From contig NZ_MUYM01000084.1 of the NCBI RefSeq assembly GCF_002150765.1, positions 1-64,000 on the forward strand: a stretch of DNA of 64,000 nt. Reading direction: 5' to 3'. Both the position numbers and the translations under genes were made by a program. The notes beneath the pieces are model-generated. The model was not told the origin of the DNA, did no database searches, and saw only the letters and a list, made by a program, of their open reading frames with translations. The first letter of the stretch is position 1. The number at the start of each line of letters is the position of its first letter. This document shows positions 48,958 through 57,803 of the stretch, piece after piece. The DNA comes from Lentzea kentuckyensis. Its GTDB lineage: Bacteria; Actinomycetota; Actinomycetes; Mycobacteriales; Pseudonocardiaceae.

Positions 48958-49365
48958 GGCAGGGTTCTCCCTCGTGCAGGGAACAGGGTGTCTGCACGCT
49001 AGCCCTAAACCGCAGGTCAGAGGGATACGCCGTCGAGTGCGAACTGTTGACAGATTTGACATTTCGTGTCAAGACGAATGGTTGCGCACAGTCACGGAAA
49101 TAGGCCGAGAGAACGCATTTGGTTTCCCTATACCAACACGAACGCCGAGAGGTCCACCCCTCGATCGGCCCTACCGTCCGGTAGGCAGCGCAACATAGCG
49201 TCACCCAGACGGAGGAACGAACTGATCGGGCAGTTCAACCGCCTGGGGACGCCAATCATCCGGTGTCGTGCGGGCTGTGTTGCAGCACAGCTGATCTCCT
49301 CATCGCGGTTGCCCGGTCCGGCGTTACACCGGCCCTGCAGAACCGAATATTGAGGAGAAGTGCCT
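48958..49365. promoter_or_regulatory. Divergent control region of two secreted proteases
   Basis: These 408 bases hold no convincing gene. Two palindromes stand out: TTGACA-N5-TGTCAA (49056-49072) and CCTACCG-TC-CGGTAGG (49170-49185), each a candidate operator. TTGACA could also serve as a -35. A GAGGAGAAG ribosome site (about 49352-49360) leads into ATG 49366. The local AT content is higher than in the genes. Confidence 0.5.
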
Positions 49366-50466
49366 ATGAAGCGCATGGCTGTCGCGGCTGTCGCCGTGCT
49401 GGCGGGTGCCCTCGCGACCACGGCATCCCCTGCCGCCGTCGCCGCGCCGGAACCGTCAGCTGACCTGCTCGCCGCGATGCAGCGCGACCTCGGGCTGGAC
49501 GCCCAGCAGGCGACGGAGCGGCTTCGCCAGGAGAGCGCGGCCGCGGTCCTGCAGCGCGTCGTGGAGGGTTTCGCCGGCGACGACTTCGGTGGTGCGTGGT
49601 TCGACGCGGCCACCGGCAAGCTCGTCGTGGGCGTGACCGACGCGGGCAAGACCGACCGGCTGCGCAGGCTCGGCGCCGAGCCCCGCACGGTCGCTCACAA
49701 GGCCAGTGACCTCGACTCGGCCAAGGCCAGGCTGGACGCCTCCCAGGCGCCCGCCGCGGTCACCGGCTGGTTCGTGGACACCAAGGCGAACGCGGTGACG
49801 ATCACCGTCAAGCGCGGTCAGGCCGAGGCGGCCAAGCCGCTGGTGGAGAAGGCTGGCACGGTCGCGAAGGTCGTCGAGACCGACGAGGCACCGCAGTTGT
49901 TCAAGGACATCCGCGGTGGCGACGCCTACTACATCAACAACGCCGGACGGTGCTCGGTCGGCTTCGCGGTGCAGGGCGGGTTCGTCTCCGCCGGTCACTG
50001 CGGATCGCCGGGCGACACGGTGGCGGGCGTGGACCGGTCGGCGCTGGGTCAGTTCGAGAAGTCGTCCTTCCCCGGCAACGACTACTCGTTCGTCCGCGCC
50101 AACTCGGCTTGGACGGCCACGGCCAAGGTGAACCACTACGGCGGCGCCGACGTCGTCGTCTCCGGGCACACCGAGTCCGCGGTCGGTGCCTCGATCTGCC
50201 GTTCCGGCTCGACCACGGGCTGGCACTGCGGCGAGGTCCAGGCCAAGAGCCAGACGGTGAACTACCAGGAGGGCTCGGTCAGCGGTCTGACGCGCACGAA
50301 CGTGTGCGCGGAGCCCGGTGACTCGGGTGGCTCGTGGGTCAGCGGAACGCAGGCGCAGGGCGTCACCTCGGGTGGCTCCGGCAACTGCACCAGCGGCGGC
50401 ACGACCTACTTCCAGCCGGTCAACGAGATCCTCTCGGCGTACGGCCTGACGCTCATCACGGGCTGA
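49366..50466 (+). CDS. Secreted S1 (streptogrisin-like) serine protease
   Basis: A 366-residue precursor. Signal peptide at residues 1-27, an alpha-lytic-type prodomain to about residue 185, then a chymotrypsin-like domain with His in SAGHCG, Asp in GNDYSFV and Ser in CAEPGDSGGSWV. Cysteines in RCSVGF/GHCG, SICRSG/WHCG and NVCAEP/NCTSG are arranged for three disulfides, as in streptogrisins. ATG 49366 is preferred to GTG 49360 by its spacing from GAGGAGAAG. The active enzyme is released outside the cell after prodomain cleavage. Confidence 0.93.
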   Translation: MKRMAVAAVAVLAGALATTASPAAVAAPEPSADLLAAMQRDLGLDAQQATERLRQESAAAVLQRVVEGFAGDDFGGAWFDAATGKLVVGVTDAGKTDRLRRLGAEPRTVAHKASDLDSAKARLDASQAPAAVTGWFVDTKANAVTITVKRGQAEAAKPLVEKAGTVAKVVETDEAPQLFKDIRGGDAYYINNAGRCSVGFAVQGGFVSAGHCGSPGDTVAGVDRSALGQFEKSSFPGNDYSFVRANSAWTATAKVNHYGGADVVVSGHTESAVGASICRSGSTTGWHCGEVQAKSQTVNYQEGSVSGLTRTNVCAEPGDSGGSWVSGTQAQGVTSGGSGNCTSGGTTYFQPVNEILSAYGLTLITG

Positions 50467-50477
50467 CGTGACACCGT

Positions 50478-50508
50478 GCCCGTGAGCGGCCGTTGGTCGC
50501 TCACGGGC
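50478..50508. terminator. Terminator hairpin between S1 protease and STAND/WD40 genes
   Basis: GCCCGTGAGCG (50478-50488) pairs with CGCTCACGGGC (50498-50508), a perfect 11-base stem and nine-base loop. It sits in the 53 bases between two convergent stops, so it can act for both strands. There is no strong T tract. Confidence 0.8.
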
Positions 50509-50519
50509 CACGGGTTCGT

Positions 50520-53357
50520 TCACGAGCAGGGTGGCTGGTAGTCCACTCCTGGGAAGTACGACGTCCACACGGACTCGCTGATCGGCTGCGTGATCGCGTC
50601 GCACACCCAGGCGGCCGCGCGGGTCACGTCCACCTGGTCCGGCCGCGGGTCCGGCAGCGGCCACAACAGCGCGGTGTCGTCGTCACTCGCCGTGGCCAGC
50701 GCTCGTCCGTCCGGGGCGAAAGCGACCGACACGACCCCCTCCGCATGTCCTTCGAGGACCGCGATCTGCTGGAACTTCCGCGCGTCCCACATCCTCGCGG
50801 TCCGGTCCTCGCCCGCCGTGGCCAGCAGGCTGCCGTCCGGGCTGAAGGCTGCCGACCGCACGATGCCCTCGTGCCCCGCCATCGTGCCCAGCTGCGATCC
50901 GCTCGCCGCGTCCCACATCCGCGCGGTGCGGTCCTGGCTGGTGCTCGCGAGCCGGGTGCCGTCCGGACTGAACGCGACCCACGTGACGGCGGCGCTGTGC
51001 CCCACGAGGAAGTGCGGTGGCGCGTCGGGGTGGTCCAGGTCCCACAACGCGATGCGCCGGTCGAACCCGGCGGTGGCGAGGACCCGGCCGTCCGGGCGGA
51101 ACGCCGCCGCGACGACGAGGTGGTGGTGACCGGTCATCGTGGCGAGCAGGCGCGGCTCACGCGGATTGCCGACGTCCCACACCTTCGCCGTGTGATCGCT
51201 GCTGGCGGTCACGGCGATCTTGCCGTCCTGGCTGAACGTCACGGCGTTCACCTCGGCCGTGTGCCCGGACAACACCGACAGCCGAACCGCCTCGCGTCCG
51301 CTGATGTCCCACAACGCGGCGGTGTGGTCCCAGCTCGCGGTCGCGACCACAGCGCCGTCCGGGCGGAACGCCGCCGCGTTGACCGTCGCGGTGTGCCCGG
51401 TCAGCACACGGGTGCCCTCCATCCGGCCGCTGCTGTCGGTCACCCGTGCCGAACGGTCGTAGCTGCTGGTCAGCACCTGTTTGCCGGTGGGCGAGAACGC
51501 GACGGTGTTGACGTTGCCCGAATGTCTCGTCACCTGGTGGGGCAGCGGTAGTGAGGCCAGCAGGCCGTCGCGGGCCTCGTCGGTGGGTGCCAGCCGGTAG
51601 GCGGCGAGGCTGAGCTGCGCGGCCAGGCTCGGATCGCTGCGGCGCAGTCCCGCGGCCTTGGCCGCGACCACGCGCGACAGCGCCGCGTTGCGCTCACGCG
51701 TGGCCTCGCGCCCCGTCTGCACGGCGTACACGGTCGTGCCGGCGGCGAGCACCACCAGCGCGGTCAGCAGCCCGACCGCCTGGCGCAACCGGACCGTCCG
51801 CCGCCGGGCCAGCTGCTGTTCGGCCGTCTCGGCGGCGATGCTGAGGTCCAGGTACTCCCGTTCGGCCGCGGTGAGCGCGGCGCGACCGCTGTCCGACCAC
51901 TGCCGGGCGCGGGCGAGCCGCACACCCCGGTACAGCGCGCCGGGATCGCGGTGCAGCGACTCCCACGCCGTGCTCGCCGCGGTGAGTTCGAGGTGCAGGC
52001 GCAGTTCCTCACGGCCCTCCTCGATCCAGTTCCGCAGCCGGGGCCACGACCGGATCAGCGCCTCGTGCGACAGCTCCACCCGGTCGCGGTCCACCGTGAC
52101 CAGTCGTGCCTCGACCAGCCGGTCGAGGACCAGGGCGGTGTCCTGGTCCTCGCCGAGCTCGGCTCGGTACGCGCGTCGTTTGGTGTCCTCGGTGCCGTCG
52201 CCGGGTGCGACCAGCCGCAGCAGCAGGTCCCGCGCCACGACGCGTTGGTCCGCGGACAACCCGTCGAACACCGTCTCGGCGGTCTGGGCGAGTGCACCTT
52301 CCACGCCGCCGGTGCTGTGGAAACCCGTCGACGTCAGGGTGGTGCCGCGGCGCCGCCGCCAGGTCTCCAGCAGCGCGTGGGACAGCATCGGCAGTACGCC
52401 GACGCGACCGCAGGCGTGCGCCACGAGTTCGGCGACCAGCGCCGTCTCCACGACGTACCCCGAACGGACGGCCGGCTGCACGATCGCGCGGCGCAGCTCG
52501 TCGACGCTCATCGGGCCCACGGTGAGGTGACCGTCGCGCATCGCGTCGACCAGCCCGGCGAACGCCGTGCAGTGGGCGTAGAAGTCGGCCCGCACGCCGA
52601 GCACGACCCGGCAGCCGCTCTTCTCGGTGGTCGCGGCGGCGAGCAGCGCGTCGACGAACCGGCGGCGCTCGTCCTCGTCCTGGCACAGCGTGAACAGCTC
52701 CTCGAACTGGTCCACCACCAGCACCAGGTCACGCCCGTCCGGCGCCGCCTGCCGGACGAGCCGGTGCAGTGCGCGCGGGTCGTCCTCCAGCACGACGGCG
52801 GGCCCGCCGATCACCCTGGTCAACTGGAGCGCGCACTCCTCGACCGGATGGGCGCCGGGCGTGAAGACGACCGCCGGTCCGTCCAGCCGGGGCACCAGCC
52901 CGGCGCGCAGCAGCGACGACTTGCCAGAGCCCGAAGCGCCGAAGACCACGACGACGCGGTTGCGCGCCAGCCGTTCCAGCAGCTCGCCGACCAGCCGCTC
53001 GCGGCCGTGGAACCGGTCAGCGTCGCCCTCCTTCAAGGCGGCCAGCCCGGCGTAGGGCGCCTGCACCGAGTCGTCCGGTTCTTCCTGTTCCCGCAGCTCG
53101 GCCACCAGCCGGCGCCAGCGCTCCTCCCAGCCGTCCTCGGACTCGCCACACGCCCGGACGTAGGCCAGCGTCACCGCCAGCGTCGGCAGCTTGCGCCCGC
53201 CCGCGGCCTGCGACAGCGCGGCCTCCGAGTAGTGCGCGCGTTCGCTCAGCGCCCGGTACGTCGGTTTGCCCGCCTTGTCGCGCAGCAGACGCAGGTCCCG
53301 TGCGAACCGGAGCAGTGCGTTGTCACCCGCGTCCAGCGGGCGCTCGTTTCGCGGCAT
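50520..53357 (-). CDS. HTH / nSTAND NTPase / WD40 repeat protein
   Basis: A 945-residue regulatory switch. Residues about 12-75 look like an HTH (YRALSERAHYSEAALSQAA). The nSTAND NTPase covers about 110-420 with Walker A FGASGSGKSSLL and Walker B VLVVDQFEELF, and there is a helix or membrane segment near 545-565 (AVGLLTALVVLAAGTTVYAV). Seven WD40 repeats follow from about 615 (for example LTGHTATVNAAAF, MAGHEGIVRSAAF, LEGHAEGVVSVAF), enough for a closed propeller. Such proteins are common in large actinobacterial genomes and are thought to sense a ligand with the propeller. There is no effector enzyme domain. Confidence 0.9.
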   Translation of the reverse strand: MPRNERPLDAGDNALLRFARDLRLLRDKAGKPTYRALSERAHYSEAALSQAAGGRKLPTLAVTLAYVRACGESEDGWEERWRRLVAELREQEEPDDSVQAPYAGLAALKEGDADRFHGRERLVGELLERLARNRVVVVFGASGSGKSSLLRAGLVPRLDGPAVVFTPGAHPVEECALQLTRVIGGPAVVLEDDPRALHRLVRQAAPDGRDLVLVVDQFEELFTLCQDEDERRRFVDALLAAATTEKSGCRVVLGVRADFYAHCTAFAGLVDAMRDGHLTVGPMSVDELRRAIVQPAVRSGYVVETALVAELVAHACGRVGVLPMLSHALLETWRRRRGTTLTSTGFHSTGGVEGALAQTAETVFDGLSADQRVVARDLLLRLVAPGDGTEDTKRRAYRAELGEDQDTALVLDRLVEARLVTVDRDRVELSHEALIRSWPRLRNWIEEGREELRLHLELTAASTAWESLHRDPGALYRGVRLARARQWSDSGRAALTAAEREYLDLSIAAETAEQQLARRRTVRLRQAVGLLTALVVLAAGTTVYAVQTGREATRERNAALSRVVAAKAAGLRRSDPSLAAQLSLAAYRLAPTDEARDGLLASLPLPHQVTRHSGNVNTVAFSPTGKQVLTSSYDRSARVTDSSGRMEGTRVLTGHTATVNAAAFRPDGAVVATASWDHTAALWDISGREAVRLSVLSGHTAEVNAVTFSQDGKIAVTASSDHTAKVWDVGNPREPRLLATMTGHHHLVVAAAFRPDGRVLATAGFDRRIALWDLDHPDAPPHFLVGHSAAVTWVAFSPDGTRLASTSQDRTARMWDAASGSQLGTMAGHEGIVRSAAFSPDGSLLATAGEDRTARMWDARKFQQIAVLEGHAEGVVSVAFAPDGRALATASDDDTALLWPLPDPRPDQVDVTRAAAWVCDAITQPISESVWTSYFPGVDYQPPCS

Positions 53358-53492
53358 CCCCCAACACCCCCAGGTGAATTCTTCAGCCTCCCTTTCCGTA
53401 TGTCGTTCCGCCGGCCGTGAACATCACGGTGGCGCACGACGACGTGGGCGCTGGGGGTACTCCTCGTCGTGGTGCCGCTCGGCTGAGCGGAG

Positions 53493-53990
53493 TCAGGCCT
53501 CGCGCTCTTCCAGCCACTTCTCGCGGTGCGTGCGCCACCGGTCCAGCATGTCCCCGAGCTCGGAGTGGCAGAACCGGAAGAACTCTCGCGTCTCGTCCAG
53601 TCTCGTCCCCGCCTCGGTGGCCGAGCCGAGCGCGTCGACACCCTCGCCGAGCACCTCGTCGACCATGGCGAGCATCTGGTCCTTGCGGAACGTCGCCTCG
53701 TACCAGACGTTGTCGCGCATCCGGTAGACGTCGCGGCGTGATCCGGGCTCCCGCTCGCGGCTGACGATCTGGACCGTGGTCAGGTAGCGCACCGCGCCCG
53801 ACACCGCCGCCGGGCTGATCTGCAGCAGTTCGGCGATCTCGGCTGCGGTGAGCCGGCCTGAGTCCGTTGTCAGCAGCGCCGCGAGGATGCGAGCCGGCAT
53901 GCGGGGCACGCCGGTGTCCGCCAGAATTCCGCCGAAGCGTTCGACGAACTGGCTCACCGCCTGCGTGTCACGCTCTGTAGCTCTCGTCAC
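53493..53990 (-). CDS. GbsR/MarR-type transcriptional regulator
   Basis: A 165-residue winged-helix regulator. The HTH is at about residues 40-90 (LTAAEIAELLQISPAAVSGA, then VQIVSREREPGSRRDVYRM) with a helical dimerisation tail. The pattern follows GbsR/MarR-like proteins that control efflux systems. GTG 53990 has AAAGGGG upstream; the TTG at 54026 is less likely. It is divergent from an ABC exporter operon with a palindrome between them. Confidence 0.85.
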   Translation of the reverse strand: MTRATERDTQAVSQFVERFGGILADTGVPRMPARILAALLTTDSGRLTAAEIAELLQISPAAVSGAVRYLTTVQIVSREREPGSRRDVYRMRDNVWYEATFRKDQMLAMVDEVLGEGVDALGSATEAGTRLDETREFFRFCHSELGDMLDRWRTHREKWLEEREA

Positions 53991-54037
53991 GGCGGCATCA
54001 TCCCCTTTCGTCAGCCGATCGAGCAAAATTTACGTCC

Positions 54038-54053
54038 TTCACGAAGTTGTGAA
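54038..54053. promoter_or_regulatory. Candidate operator of the GbsR/MarR-type regulator
   Basis: TTCAC-GAAGTT-GTGAA is a 16-base inverted repeat in the 83-base gap between the divergent regulator and exporter genes, ending about 20 bases before ATG 54074. The AT-rich TTTACG/AGTGTAGC flanks fit promoter elements. A dimeric winged-helix protein could bind here and control both genes. Confidence 0.6.
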
Positions 54054-54073
54054 AGAAGTGTAGCTTACTGGGC

Positions 54074-54961
54074 ATGACATCTGCGATATCCGTGTCGGGC
54101 CTGGTCAAGACCTTCGGTCCGACGCGTGCACTGGACGACCTGAACCTGGACGTCCGGACCGGTGAGGTGCACGGCTTCCTCGGCCCGAACGGGTCCGGCA
54201 AGTCGACGACGATCCGGATCCTCCTCGGCCTGCTGCGTGCCGACTCCGGCACCGCGCGGCTGCTCGGCGGCGACCCGTGGAAGGACACCGCGGCCCTGCA
54301 CCGCCGCCTCGCCTACGTCCCCGGCGACGTCAACCTCTGGCCCAACCTGACCGGTGGCGAGGTCATCGACCTGCTCGGACGGCTCCGCGGCGGCCTGAAC
54401 AAGGCTCGCCGCGCGGAGCTCCTGGAGCGCTTCGAACTGGACCCGCGCAAGAAGGGCCGCACCTACTCCAAGGGCAACCGGCAGAAGGTCGCGCTGGTCG
54501 CGGCCCTGTCCTCGGACGTCGAGCTGCTGATCCTCGACGAGCCGACCTCGGGCCTCGATCCGCTGATGGAGGCCGTCTTCCAGGACTGCATCAACGACGA
54601 ACGCGAGCGCGGCCGCACCGTGCTGCTGTCGAGCCACATCCTCGCCGAGGTCGAGGCCCTGTGCGACCGGGTCTCGATCATCCGCAACGGGCACATCGTC
54701 GAGACCGGCACGCTGTCGGAACTGCGCCACCTGACCCGCACGTCGATCTCCGCCGAGCTCGCGGGCCCGCCCAACGGCCTCACCTCGATGGCGGGCGTGC
54801 ACGACCTGGTGGCCGAGGGCAACCGCGTCAAGTTCGAGGTCGACTCGGACAAGCTCGACCCGGTGCTCAAGCAGCTGGTGTCCTCGGGCGTGCGCACCCT
54901 GACCTCGCAGCCTCCGACGCTGGAGGAGCTGTTCCTGCGGCACTACGAGGACGCGAAATGA
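54074..54961 (+). CDS. ABC exporter ATP-binding protein
   Basis: A 295-residue nucleotide-binding subunit: Walker A GPNGSGKSTT (about residues 37-46), signature YSKGNRQKVALV (a variant in which the usual SGG is SKG), and Walker B LLILDEPTSGLDPLM with His in LLSSHILAEVE. It has a C-terminal extension of about 80 residues. Its stop overlaps the permease ATG (ATGA). The variant signature is known in exporters paired with large two-unit permeases of this kind. Confidence 0.9.
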   Translation: MTSAISVSGLVKTFGPTRALDDLNLDVRTGEVHGFLGPNGSGKSTTIRILLGLLRADSGTARLLGGDPWKDTAALHRRLAYVPGDVNLWPNLTGGEVIDLLGRLRGGLNKARRAELLERFELDPRKKGRTYSKGNRQKVALVAALSSDVELLILDEPTSGLDPLMEAVFQDCINDERERGRTVLLSSHILAEVEALCDRVSIIRNGHIVETGTLSELRHLTRTSISAELAGPPNGLTSMAGVHDLVAEGNRVKFEVDSDKLDPVLKQLVSSGVRTLTSQPPTLEELFLRHYEDAK

Positions 54962-56541
54962 CCGGCACCTGGCATCTCGTGCGGCTGGCATTGCGCCGCG
55001 ACCGGATCCTGCTGCCCGTCTGGGTCGCGTTCCTGGTCTTCACGACGTTGTCGACGACGACCGCGCTCGAAGAGCTGTACGGAACGGAAGCGTCCCGCGC
55101 GTTGCTCGGAGCGACCGCGAACGCGAACTCGGCGTTCCTCGCGATGCTCGGCCCGCTGCACGACTGGTCGTCGCTGGGCGGCCTGGTCGTCTGGCGCTGG
55201 GGCGTCTTCGCGGGCCTGTTCATCGCGATCATGGCCATGTTGGTCGTCACCCGGCACACGCGTGCCGAAGAAGAAGCCGGCCGTACCGAGCTCATCAGTG
55301 CAACGGTCGTCAGCCGGCACGCGCCGTTGGCCGCCGCGGTCATCGTGGCAGGCGGCACCAGCCTGCTGATCGGCGTGCTGCAGGCGTTGGTGCTGATCGG
55401 CAAGGGTCTGGACGTGACCGGCGCGTTCGCGTTCGGCCTGTCCACGGCCTCGGTCGGGCTGGTGTTCACCGGCGTCAGCGCGTTCACCGCGCAGCTCTCG
55501 GAGAACTCGCGCGTGTCCAACGCGATCGCGGGCGGGTTCCTCGGCGTGACCTACCTGCTCCGCGCGGCGGGTGACGCGGCGGGGGAGTCGGGCCCGCAGT
55601 GGCTGACCTGGTTCTCGCCGATCGGCTGGACCGAGCACGTGCGGTCGTTCGCCGACAACAGGTTCTGGGTGCTGCTGCTCCCGCTGGCGGCGTTCGCCCT
55701 GCTGGTGGGCGTCTCCGCGTACATCGTGACCCGCCGCGACGTGGGGCTCGGCCTGCTGGCCGCGCGGCTCGGCCCGCCGCACGGCACGATCGGCAGCCCG
55801 TTCGGGCTCGCGTGGCGACTGCAGAAGGGGTCGCTGATCGGCTGGTCGATCGCGCTGTTCGCGGTGGGCGTGATCTACGGCAGCGTCGCGCAGGCGGTCG
55901 GCCAGATGGTGCAGGACAACCCGACGCTCGGGCAGATCGTCAGCAAGATCGGCGGCGCCGACGCGATGGTGGACGCGTTCTTCGCCACCGTCACCCAGCT
56001 GCTGGGCCTGATCTCCTCGATCTACCTGGTCCAGGCGGTGCTGCGGCTGCGCTCGGAGGAGACCTCGTTCCGCGCCGAACCGCTGCTCGCGACCCCGGTC
56101 TCGCGCTGGGGCTGGGTGGCCTCGCACGCGGTGTTCGCCCTGGTGGGCGGTGCGGTCGTGCTCCTGGCGTCGGGTCTCGGTCTGGGCCTGGTCTACGGCC
56201 TGCAGACCGACGACCTCGGCGGGGTACTGCCGCGGATGCTCGGCGCGGCACTGGCCCAGCTCCCGGCCGCGTGGGTGATCGCGGGCGTGGCGCTGCTGCT
56301 GTTCGGGCTGTTCCCGCAGCTCACGGGCGTGAGCTGGGCGGTGGTGTCGGTGTCGCTGGTGATCACGCTGCTCGGCCCGGCCCTGCAGCTCGACCAGTGG
56401 ATGCTCGACGTCTCGCCGTTCACACACGTCCCGAAGTACCCGGACATCACCTTCGGGCCGCTGGCGTGGCTCACCGTGGTGGCGGCGGTGTTTCTGGCTG
56501 CGGGGTTCGCCGGGTTCCAGCGCCGCGACCTGACCACGTGA
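54958..56541 (+). CDS. Large ABC exporter permease (two-unit, antibiotic-exporter type)
   Basis: A 527-residue membrane protein with about 12 helices in two similar halves. The conserved motifs TRHTRAEEEAGRTELISAT (first half) and LRSEETSFRAEPLLATPVSR (second half) are typical of the polyketide-antibiotic exporter permease family. It pairs with the overlapping ATPase gene. Repression by the divergent regulator is likely. The last 71 bases overlap the end of the convergent MFS gene, an unusually long convergent overlap. Confidence 0.88.
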   Translation: MTGTWHLVRLALRRDRILLPVWVAFLVFTTLSTTTALEELYGTEASRALLGATANANSAFLAMLGPLHDWSSLGGLVVWRWGVFAGLFIAIMAMLVVTRHTRAEEEAGRTELISATVVSRHAPLAAAVIVAGGTSLLIGVLQALVLIGKGLDVTGAFAFGLSTASVGLVFTGVSAFTAQLSENSRVSNAIAGGFLGVTYLLRAAGDAAGESGPQWLTWFSPIGWTEHVRSFADNRFWVLLLPLAAFALLVGVSAYIVTRRDVGLGLLAARLGPPHGTIGSPFGLAWRLQKGSLIGWSIALFAVGVIYGSVAQAVGQMVQDNPTLGQIVSKIGGADAMVDAFFATVTQLLGLISSIYLVQAVLRLRSEETSFRAEPLLATPVSRWGWVASHAVFALVGGAVVLLASGLGLGLVYGLQTDDLGGVLPRMLGAALAQLPAAWVIAGVALLLFGLFPQLTGVSWAVVSVSLVITLLGPALQLDQWMLDVSPFTHVPKYPDITFGPLAWLTVVAAVFLAAGFAGFQRRDLTT

Positions 56542-57637
56542 TGATCGCCGGGACGGTGACCAGCAGCGCGGCGGGCACGAGGAAACCCGCCAGCGGATGG
56601 GCCTGGTAGAGCGGGACGAACGCCAACGGGGCGACGGCGGCACCCATGAAGCGCAGTGACTGCACAACACTGACGCTGCCGCCCCTGTTGGCGTTGTCGC
56701 TCTGCAACACCAACGCGTTGATGCTGACCAACACAGCCTGCGCCGCCGCCCCGGTCAACGCCCACGCGAGGACCACCATCGCGGCGAACGGCGTCGTGCC
56801 CACCGCCGCGATGAGGCCACCGCCCAGCGTCGCGCCGACGACGACCGTGGTCATGGCACCGAACCGGTCGATGGCCTTGCCGATGTACCGCGCGGTCAGG
56901 AACCCGACGATGCCGAACCCGGTGAGCAACAGCCCACGTTCACCGGCGCCGAGCCCGAACACGTCGTCGAGCCGGAACGCCACGAGGAACGACAACCCGC
57001 CCAGACACGCCCAGCCGACGAACGCGATCACGGCCGGCCTGATGGTGCTCGGCACGAAAGCACTGCGCAGACTCGCGTTGCGCTCCGGTTCGGAGTCCGT
57101 CTCCGGCACGCCCAGCACCGCCAGCCCGACCGCCACCACCGAGATCACCACGAACGCCAGCCGCCAGTCGATCTCGGCCGTGAGCCCGCCGACCAGCGGG
57201 GCGGACGTCTGCCCGGCCGCCTGCATCGACCCGAAGAGTCCCAGCGCGCGGCCGAGCTTCTCCTTCGGCGTCGACGCGGCGATCACGGCCAGCAGCACCG
57301 GCGTGGTGAACGAGTTCGCCGCGCCTTGGAGTGCGCGGGAAGCGAGCAGCACCTCGAAGGTCCAGGCGGACGCCGCCAGCGCGGACATGACGGCGTAGGC
57401 GATGTACGCGATCCGGACGGTCCGTTGTGGACCCCAGCGTTGCGCGAGCGTGCCGGACGCGAGCATCAGCACCGCGAACGGCACGAGGTAGAACGTCAGC
57501 GTCGAGGCCGCTTCGCCTGCTGTTCTGCCGAAACTGCTGCCGATCTCGGGCAGGATCGACGTGGTGATGGCGCCGCCGAACGGCCCGATCAATGCCCCGG
57601 CGTACAACCCGGCGCGTGCCAAACGCCCCACGGACAC
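56471..57637 (-). CDS. MFS transporter (drug/metabolite efflux type)
   Basis: A 388-residue transporter with about 12 hydrophobic helices. The opening GPFGGAITTSILPEIGSSFG and the loop TLAQRWGPQRTVRIAYIAY fit the drug:H+ antiporter type of MFS. The Pro/Arg-rich tail after ITWSGRGAG lies in the 71-base overlap with the exporter permease and is probably dispensable. GTG 57637 starts the gene. It is isolated from the PAC2-family gene upstream on the same strand by the palindromic repeat at 57747-57796. Confidence 0.85.
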   Translation of the reverse strand: MSVGRLARAGLYAGALIGPFGGAITTSILPEIGSSFGRTAGEAASTLTFYLVPFAVLMLASGTLAQRWGPQRTVRIAYIAYAVMSALAASAWTFEVLLASRALQGAANSFTTPVLLAVIAASTPKEKLGRALGLFGSMQAAGQTSAPLVGGLTAEIDWRLAFVVISVVAVGLAVLGVPETDSEPERNASLRSAFVPSTIRPAVIAFVGWACLGGLSFLVAFRLDDVFGLGAGERGLLLTGFGIVGFLTARYIGKAIDRFGAMTTVVVGATLGGGLIAAVGTTPFAAMVVLAWALTGAAAQAVLVSINALVLQSDNANRGGSVSVVQSLRFMGAAVAPLAFVPLYQAHPLAGFLVPAALLVTVPAIITWSGRGAGTRRTPQPETPPPPR

Positions 57638-57746
57638 CTCCGCCGCTCACCCTAATGCGGTGAACGGCGGAAGCGCGCTGTGATTGTTGTCGTAGCTAAA
57701 TTCTTTCCGGGGTTCCTGCCCGGCAACCCCGCCCCGCATGCTTTGT

Positions 57747-57796
57747 GGCGTCTGCAAGTACCACCAGCCGGCCGCTTGGTAGTACTTGCAGACGCC
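57747..57796. repeat. Palindromic copy of the window-edge repeat core
   Basis: GGCGTCTGCAAGTAC (57747-57761) is perfectly inverted at 57782-57796, with ACCA/TGGT and a GGCCGGC-like centre between. The 15-base core equals that at 18-32 and, inverted, at 162-175 and about 63255-63269. It lies eight bases beyond the stop of the PAC2-family gene at 57804, so it can end that transcript. The same core used as terminator here and as part of a larger element elsewhere is notable. Confidence 0.75.
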
Positions 57797-57803
57797 CGAG
57801 AGC

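Noticed and set aside
53358..53492. A possible membrane-helix gene fragment (WALGVLLVVVPLG then stop)
   Set aside because: It has no start codon in frame after the preceding stop and is under 20 residues. It may be a remnant but cannot be supported.
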